From Tetragonia tetragonoides (Eukaryota > Streptophyta > Magnoliopsida > Caryophyllales > Aizoaceae), in contig CM076153.1 in NCBI GenBank assembly GCA_038025085.1, positions 22,605,001 to 22,669,000 of the forward strand: a DNA stretch of 64,000 nt, in the 5' to 3' direction. This document shows positions 57,411 through 64,000 of the stretch, in pieces (positions within the stretch are counted from its first letter, which is position 1; the number at the start of each line of letters is the position of its first letter). The notes beneath the pieces are model-generated. The model saw only the letters and a program-made list of their open reading frames with translations. It did not search any database and was not told the origin of the DNA. A program made the translations under genes and the position numbers.

Positions 57411-59565
57411 TGTAACACCCCGGATTTTGGGACCAATAAAAACCTTGATAAATCAATAATATTTACAACAGCGGAAGACTTCTATACAAAATCCAAGGCG
57501 TTATCGCCACACTCACTCCAACGAATGAGTGCAAGGCCAAACGATACAACTCCAACAAACTAGATAGTACAATAAATGACTATTCATTACAAAAAAATAC
57601 AAGACCAACTTCTTGGCAGTTCTATTCGATCGTCCAAACTTGATCTTCAATGTAACCTATGAGCCAATCACCAATCTACTCCCCCATGCAATCGAATATC
57701 GCATAGGTTCATCATAGGTCCACCATTTGAAGAGACATGGACAACAAACACACGTAGCACAAAAGCAACCAATCAGCAAAGCTGAGTAACTCAACATTCA
57801 TCAAACAATATACAATGTCATAATTTCGTATGAATATATTCAAAAGATATAAGTGCAATTGTGTTACATAATCAATGCACAACTTAGGTCTTCTTGGACC
57901 TTACACTCAATTCCAAAGGATATAACTATAACGTCTCAATTCCCAAATGGTCTTGAATACCACTTTGCTAATCACTCAATTAGCCCAAAACTTGTGCCAT
58001 TTGCTCTTGGTCATTAACTCCTATCCTTGGACATGAGGAAAGTGAACTAGCGGTGACAAAGCCGCAAAACCAATATCAAATATATAACCATAGCCATCAT
58101 AGGCTCTCAATAACATAGCCATCACAGGCTCTCAATAACATAGCCATCACAGGCTCTCAAAAGTCCACTGTGTACCAATCATAATCGAATCATAACGAGA
58201 TTTCTATTTTCATAAAAATAATTGCTCATCACCTAAGAGTCAATCTCTTAGGCTACTCGCCAACATTCCAAGGTCTAAGTAGCTAACAAACCTATTGAGC
58301 CTCAAACCAAAATAATATGTATCAACTCATTCTCAAGTTCATACCTCAATCAATTACCCACAATGGATTAATTCACAATGATATCCTCAATCACACACCT
58401 TTTCGGGTTTTAACGATATATGAATCACAAGTTGGCACGATTTCCCAAAGTACAATATATCCTCGGGTTGCACTAACTATCACTCAAATAATTACCATAC
58501 ACTACTCTTAGTGAAACTCATCTAGTCATCTCAATTAGAGTAACACGCATCTATCTCAAAAGTATGCCCCTTTGCATTTAATCCATCACCATAACACAAT
58601 CTAGCTATAAATCTCATCGTGTCAAACCATATCTTAATTGTATTAATTGATAATCAATAACATGTAAACAGTTAATGAACGATAATTTCAATCATATTCA
58701 ACTATCATGTTAAACCAATCAATACAAGTAAAAATAAAACAAATATCTTTAAACATGAAGATTACACATGAATAAATACTCAAATAACAGTATCATAAAT
58801 CTCCAACCGATAAGAATGATGGTTACCTTTCAATTCAATCACCATAAATCACAAAGAACAAATCTGAAAAATGAAATCAGCACGCGCGATCTGAAACAAA
58901 CTCTCGAACGAACCATCAAACGAACTATATATCCTTTCAAATTTGGCGTACATGCTGAGGACACCCTAAGGTTCAATTCCACTGAACGGTTTGAACAAAT
59001 AATGTCTAAGTTTTGAGATATGATAAAACAAACTAGGCAGATCTGAATCTCGAATCAGTATTGCGCTGACTCAAGAGAAAAACTATTTGGGGTATCAAAC
59101 GATCTCTAAACATTACGAAACTTTCCAGTCTGGTTCTAGACATATAGTTCTAAAACATATCCAAAATTCAAGTCTATAACATAAGTAGAACAGGAAAAAC
59201 GGATTTTTTAATCCAAAACTGTGTGCTGGACAGTTTTTAGGATTTTTGTGAGGCTTGCAAGAGAGAAAACGTGAGCGAGTATTATGGACTCACTACGGCA
59301 CGAATTTAGAGGAAAAGAATCAGATTAAGGAGTGTCAAAGGTATTTATACAGGTTAGAAAACCTTGAACTAGTTAGAGTCCTAATCCGAATAGAACACAA
59401 CTCAATTAAGGAAACTATCAAAAGGAAAATATTTTTTCTTTTTCAAACACCAATTAATAAGGAAATAAATATTAATAAATATTAATTCCTTCAAATATTC
59501 ATATTTCAAATCAATTAATCATATTATTGAATATAATAAATATTATAAATATGCGGGGTATTACA
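57411..59565. mobile_element. Solo LTR, Gypsy-like, right arm only
   Basis: TGTAACACCCCGGATTTTGG ... GCGGGGTATTACA, 2155 bp, with perfect 5-bp TSD ATGAT at 57406-57410 and 59566-59570. The undisrupted target is seen at the mirror position in the left arm near 50480. No internal region, so LTR-LTR recombination is inferred. It contains three tandem copies of a catagccatcacaggctctcaa unit near 58085-58160. Related to the fragment at 30077. Confidence 0.93.
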
Positions 59566-59625
59566 ATGATAGCGTGCAGCAATTGCATGAGGCAGAAGAG
59601 GTCAACCTGAGCTCCAATCGGGAGT

Positions 59626-62600
59626 ATGGATAGGATTCTAGCCTGGAACACTCGTGGGCTAAATGCCCCAAATAAGCAGAGAGAGGTGAGAACTTTTCTA
59701 TTGCAAAATAAAATTGGCCTATGTGGGCTTGTTGAAACAAAAATTAGAAGCAAAAACTATACAAAAAGTTATCAAAACCTGTGTCCGAGCTGGGGATCCT
59801 TCATAAATCATAACTTGGACCCTCGGGGTAGGATTTAGGTGATATGGAGGGTTGATTATTTCCAGGTTCATATTTTGAAAGCTGAAGCGCAGGTTGTGCA
59901 CTGTAGTGTGAAGCACCTTGTTACAATGAAAGAATTCTTTGTAACTTTTGTTTATGGGTTTAATGGCGTAAGTGAAAGGATGGGTATGTGGGATGATATG
60001 AGGCAGATAGGTCCTGGATTGTCCTTGGGGATTTCAGCAGCTTGCTTCACACTGGGGACGGGTTGGGTGGTGATAAGGTTGTAATGGTTGACTTTATTGA
60101 CTTCCAGGACTGCATTAATGACTGCAATCTCCATGATCATGAGTGGAGGGGTTGGAGATTTACATGGACGAACAAGTAGGAAGATCAGCATAGGGTTTTC
60201 TCAAAACTTGATCGAGTGATTTGCAATGAAGAGTGGCTTGACATGTTTGAGAACTCAGAAGTATGGTTCCTCCCAGAGGAGATTTCTGATCACAGTCCAG
60301 CTTTATGATTGATACCAGGGTTCGTGGAACTCATTTTAAATATTTTGACATGTGGGCTCAGTCAGAGGATTTCATTCCAATTGTGGAAAATGCATGGAGA
60401 ACAAGCATCAGGGGCAGCAAGATGTTTAAAGTGGCACAGAAACACAAGCTACTGAGGAGTAAGCTTAGGAAGTTGAATAAACAACAGTTTAGTGATATTG
60501 AGGTACAAGCTCATGAGGCTAAACTAGCTATGTACCAGGCCCAGGAAGAGCTGCACAAGGACTTGCTCAATGTCCACTTGCAGATGTAGGAAAAGGAAAC
60601 ATCACAAAAATTTGCTAAACTCTCTCTTGTTGCAGAATCCTTCTTGCAGCAAAAGAGTAAAGCCACATGGATAGGTCTTGGGGACCAAAACAACAAATAC
60701 TTCCATGTTGTTCTTAAAGACAGAAGATGTAGACAGAGCGAATGAATTCAGGATGATAATGGAGTTTGGGTGCAAGAGCCAACTGATGTTGCTGAACAGT
60801 TTATTCAGTTCTATAATGGCATGTTAGGATGCACTAATGTGACTAAAGGGGAGGCCAGTAGCACCATCTTGAGCAATGGCAGGAAACTTACCACTGGCAT
60901 ACCCTCATTCAGCTCACTCATCCTTTCACAAAAGAGGAGGTGAAGGCTACAATGTACTCAATACCCTCATGCAAAAGCCCGGGTCCTGATGGGTACGGAA
61001 GTGGTTTTTCTAAAGCTGCTTGGAACATAATTGGTGACGATATCTCAGATGCAGTATTGGATTTGTTTCAATCAGGTAAAATTCTTACTCAATTAAACTC
61101 AACTGTGATTTCATTGATACCTAAGGTTGATAGTCCATCAAAGCCTAGTGATTTTAGACCAATTGCATGCTGTAACACACTTTACAAATGTATCTCCAAG
61201 ATGATATGTAGTAGATTAGCCCTGGTTTGCCTGAGATTATAGATGAAAATCAAGGAGCTTTTGTCAAGGGAGGTCAATTATACATAACATACTGATTAGC
61301 CAGGATTTGATAAGGCTATATAATAGAAAGGTGAATGTCTCACCTAGATGCCTCTCTGAGATTGATCTGAAGAAGGCTTTTGATACTGTCCACTTGGATT
61401 TTGTTGAAGAAATTTTGAGGGGTTTTGGCTTCCCTTCTATGTTCTGTAACTGGGTAATGCAATGTGTCAGAACAACTAGTTTCTCCATAGCCTTGAATGG
61501 TGGTCTGCATGGATATTTTCAGGGTGGTAGAGGGTTGAGACAAGGGGACCTAGTTTCTCTTCTCATTTTTGTGTTAGTTATGGAGTACCTAACAAGAACT
61601 CTTAAACTGATATCTAATCTGCAAGACTTTAGGTTTCATCCTCTGTGTAAAGGGCTAAAACTGGTGAGCCTTTGTTTTGCTGATGACTTGATGGTTGTCT
61701 GCAAGGGTCATGACCAATCAGTTACTAGGATCATGCAAGGGCTTCAGCATTTTTCAGATGTGTCTGGTTTATGTGCAAACCAACTCAAGTCACATGTTTA
61801 CATGAATGGGGTATCTGTTGATGTGAAACAACAGATCTTAGAGAATACTGGATTTCAGGAGGGTGCCTTCCCCATGAGATACTTAGGTATGCCTATGGCA
61901 CCTACTAAGTGGACCAAAGTAGAGTGTGAGTTTTTGGTTAATAAGATAACTGCTCGTGTGAAGTGTTGGAGCTCTAGACACTTATCCTATATGGGTAAAT
62001 GTCAATTAATCAATTCTGTGTTAATGTCCATTCATGAGTACTGGGCATCTGTATTTCTACTCCCTCAGAGTATTGTCAAAAGAATAGAAGCTGTCTGTAG
62101 GAAATTTCTGTGGGGGCAAAGGGATGATCATGATAAAATCCCACTTGTCAGTTGGGACTTCACATGTAGAGAGAGGAAGTTTGGAGGGCTGGATTTTAAG
62201 CACTGCCAGATTTGGAACAGGGCTGTAGTAGCCAAGCTTATGTGGGATATTGCACAAAAAGAAGATCATCTGCGGGTAAAATGGGTTGCTGCAATTTATA
62301 TGAAAGGGAAAGATTTCTGAGATGTGCAAATTCCATAGAATTGTAGATACAAGGTTGCAGAAGGCTATAAATTTCTGAGAAATAGCAACTGCATAATCCA
62401 CAGGACAGCCAAGTTTATTTGGAACTAGGTCTATGTACCAAAACATTGCTTTATTCTCTGGCTTTGTGACTTACAAAGGCTTCTTACAAAAGACAGAATG
62501 ATTACTGTCTTTAAAATCCCAGTGAATGCGGAATGCGTTTTGTGTCGGACAACAGATGTGAATCATGCTCACTTGTTCTTCACATGCCCCTGGGCGGAAG

Positions 62601-62908
62601 AATTGAAGTGGAGAGTTTGTTCATGGGCCAAGGCTGAACGCATCCCAGATACTTATGGCAGTTGGTCTAGATGGTTGGAAAACAGGAAGAAACTTTGCAG
62701 AAGCCAGAAGAAGGTCATCATGGCTTGTATGGCAGCCATCACTTATCATACTTGGAATGAGCGAAATACAAGAATATTTCAGAGTATTTGCGGACCACCT
62801 GAAGTAGTGAGTCAGTGCATAATAAGGAAAATAAAAACTAGATTAAGTTTTAATGTATTAGGTAAGTTGTCAAGCAGAAACAAATGTTTTGTGGATAAGC
62901 TAGTGTAA
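59626..62908 (+). pseudogene. LINE ORF2, right-arm copy
   Basis: MDRILAWNTRGLNAPNKQRE opens an AP-type endonuclease. A TAG at 59836-59838 stands where Trp is expected (GRI-stop-VIWRVDYF), and frameshifts follow near 60015 and 60180; ISDHSPAL marks the endonuclease end (60285-60308). RT: EEVKATMYSIPSCKSPGPDG, a stop after CLRL (61242), then a 337-codon frame 61307-62320 with EIDLKKAFDTVHLDF, GLRQGDLVSLLIFVL and CFADDLMVV. zf-RVT at 62498-62908 (ECVLCRTTDVNHAHLFFTC). The RT catalytic residues are kept. The ~80-bp loss near 62346 is specific to this arm. Confidence 0.88.
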
Positions 62909-63058
62909 TATGTTGTAGGCTGTGTTGAGGCCTTGGGACTGGATACGCTTTGTACCTAGTTTTCCTCCCTTAGTTTGTTACGTAATTTCTTTTCCACACG
63001 TTGGTAATAAGATCATTCAGACCTTTTACCAAAAAAAAACCAAAAATCAAATATTCAT

Positions 63059-64000
63059 TGCGACGATCGATACAGCATCATCGTACAAATAAGCATTCGT
63101 TAATTAAAAAAAAATAATGACTTTTTGAAAACTAAAATAATATCAAATGAAAATTTATTCAAATAAAGTGAATATATTTATTGAAAAGCAGTTTACATAT
63201 ACATCTATTGATATGGCAAATTGACCCACTTATTTCTTTCATTAATGGGGGTCCTTCTTACTAGGTGAACCTGAGTGCATCATTAATTAAAGTGTTGTCA
63301 TCCCTCCACCCCTTTTCTCTCCCTCTTTTATCTTCTCAATTTATATCTTTGGCTGTACATAACGTGGTGAACCTAATATCCAGCAATATTTAGAATTTTT
63401 TTTTTTTTTTTTTCTTTTTTGCAAGGTGGGCTTACCAAGTCAAAATAGGTGTAACAAATGTCGCCAAAAAAAAAACAAAAGTGTAACAATTGATCTATGT
63501 ACAACTACAAGGACGACTTTGTTCTCTCAATCCATCCATCTAAATCATGGTAGATTTAAGAGGCGGAATTTGGGCAAAAAATTAGGGGGGATCAAGTCTT
63601 GAACTAGGGACCTCTAATATAACATAAAAGAGCTCTATCCAACGTACCACTTTCTTCCAATTGAAATAAGTACTAATAAAAATAATGATATTCAATATTT
63701 CTGGAGGGTCCAAGCCCCGTCCCGCCCTTGAGAAGTTCCGCCTAGAATTAACTCTATTTTTTTTAATGCATTTTTAAAATTTTTGTTTGCCTTCTTACTG
63801 GTGGCAGTGGATGAGTACAATTGGGTATCCACATGATATCGCGGTATCCAAACTTAGCATCGAAATTAGATCCACCGTTTCCCTACCAATTGCACTTTTA
63901 TAAGAATTGAAATTGAATGGTATTCACTGGTTCCTAAGTACCTACATTCATGTTAAAACATAAATTATTATGTTTTAAAATAAAATAATTTTATACTTTT
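63059..64000. other. Right-arm outer flank
   Basis: Mirror of about 45973-46907, non-coding. It continues to the end of the window with no sign of the arm boundary. Confidence 0.75.

Larger units (their letters stand above)
55714..59634 (+). pseudogene. LINE ORF1, right-arm copy
   Basis: MLPTKRGRGRPPKKKQNQQP basic start, a charged helical region and DUF4283 to GAHPPTE, where a one-base loss creates a stop at 56295. A MITE interrupts at 56440-56705. It continues KPFIVKPWSENGHKN and LDVIYWSLYSLSKIASLLG to a complete CCHC knuckle CTFCHGFGHDITNC (57022-57063) and KGKGKINEVIPMV. It is then interrupted by the solo LTR (57411-59565) with TSD ATGAT, and ends at TAG 59632-59634, overlapping the ORF2 start (59626). 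Confidence 0.85.
55634..63047 (+). mobile_element. L1-type LINE, right-arm copy, hosting a solo LTR
   Basis: Perfect 11-bp TSD caaatattcat at 55623-55633 and 63048-63058. 5254 bp without the LTR insertion. ORF1 with DUF4283 and CCHC knuckle, ORF2 with endonuclease, RT and zf-RVT, and a 3' end ttttaccaaaaaaaaacc. Disabled by stops, the MITE at 56440 and the LTR at 57411. Confidence 0.92.
54446..64000. repeat. Right arm of large inverted duplication
   Basis: Mirror of the left arm from the inner breakpoint at 54446 to beyond the window end. Paired landmarks: LTR 54626-54756 with 52813-52943; MITE 56440-56705 with 50879-51144; LINE TSD 55623-55633 with 51933-51943. Arm-specific features: the 2155-bp solo LTR at 57411, an ~80-bp loss near 62346, and a small duplicated insertion just before 55714. 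Most aligned protein blocks differ by only one or two residues per hundred. Confidence 0.92.

Noticed and set aside
45973..64000. Palindrome as an assembly fold-back artefact
   Set aside because: Not fully excluded, but arm-specific indels and a solo LTR with its own TSD in one arm only are not expected of a fold-back.

Overview
The window is AT-rich, repeat-laden nuclear DNA of a flowering plant, most likely a eudicot. Evidence: spliced genes with plant-type TATA boxes, Copia and Gypsy-like LTR elements primed by initiator tRNA-Met, L1-type LINEs with DUF4283 ORF1 proteins, tRNA-derived SINEs, Stowaway and Tourist-like MITEs, a CACTA element and Helitron ends. There are no operons. I cannot name the species from the sequence. 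Only two host genes are well supported, both on the minus strand and both coding for secreted glycine-rich proteins: GRP1 (3258-4462, two exons, intact, 240 aa) and GRP2 (34126 down to 33206, two exons, ending at an in-frame stop that leaves a further 59-codon repeat module untranslated).

Layout. 1-2960: tandem TIR elements around a (TA)n tract, a CACTA-like terminus, a complete SINE with target-site duplication (TSD), and a CTGAA-rich MITE. 3258-4570: GRP1 and its promoter. 5388-16239: one L1-type LINE with a 14-bp TSD, split inside ORF1 by a 5.7-kb Copia element. 16240-28079: intergenic sequence with three Stowaway-like MITEs, microsatellites, two tandem Helitron-like copies carrying an array of short hairpin motifs, and a SINE. 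28080-32864: the 3' half of a second Copia family, a Gypsy-like LTR fragment and a deleted LINE-like retroposon. 33026-34234: GRP2 with a MITE in its intron. 35015-39684: a non-autonomous CACTA element with TSD TTA carrying an intact exon of a strictosidine synthase-like gene. 39688-45440: AT-rich sequence with a 754-bp TIR element, a SINE and a Helitron terminus.

45973-64000 is a giant inverted duplication. A left arm (at least 7.15 kb) and a right arm (at least 9.5 kb, including a 2155-bp solo LTR found only there) hold the same components in mirror order: flank, L1-type LINE, RNase H fragment, short Copia LTR, start of gag. A 1.32-kb spacer made of one copy of the Copia gag joins them. Shared lesions show that the LINE was already dead, and already carried a MITE, before the duplication. 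Later lesions are specific to each arm.

All transposable-element genes seen are broken by stops, frameshifts, deletions or nested insertions. No complete autonomous element is present. The most noteworthy signals are the palindrome, the exon capture by CACTA, the Copia-in-LINE nest, the GRP2 nonsense codon between repeat modules, and the hairpin-motif array in the Helitron-like pair.
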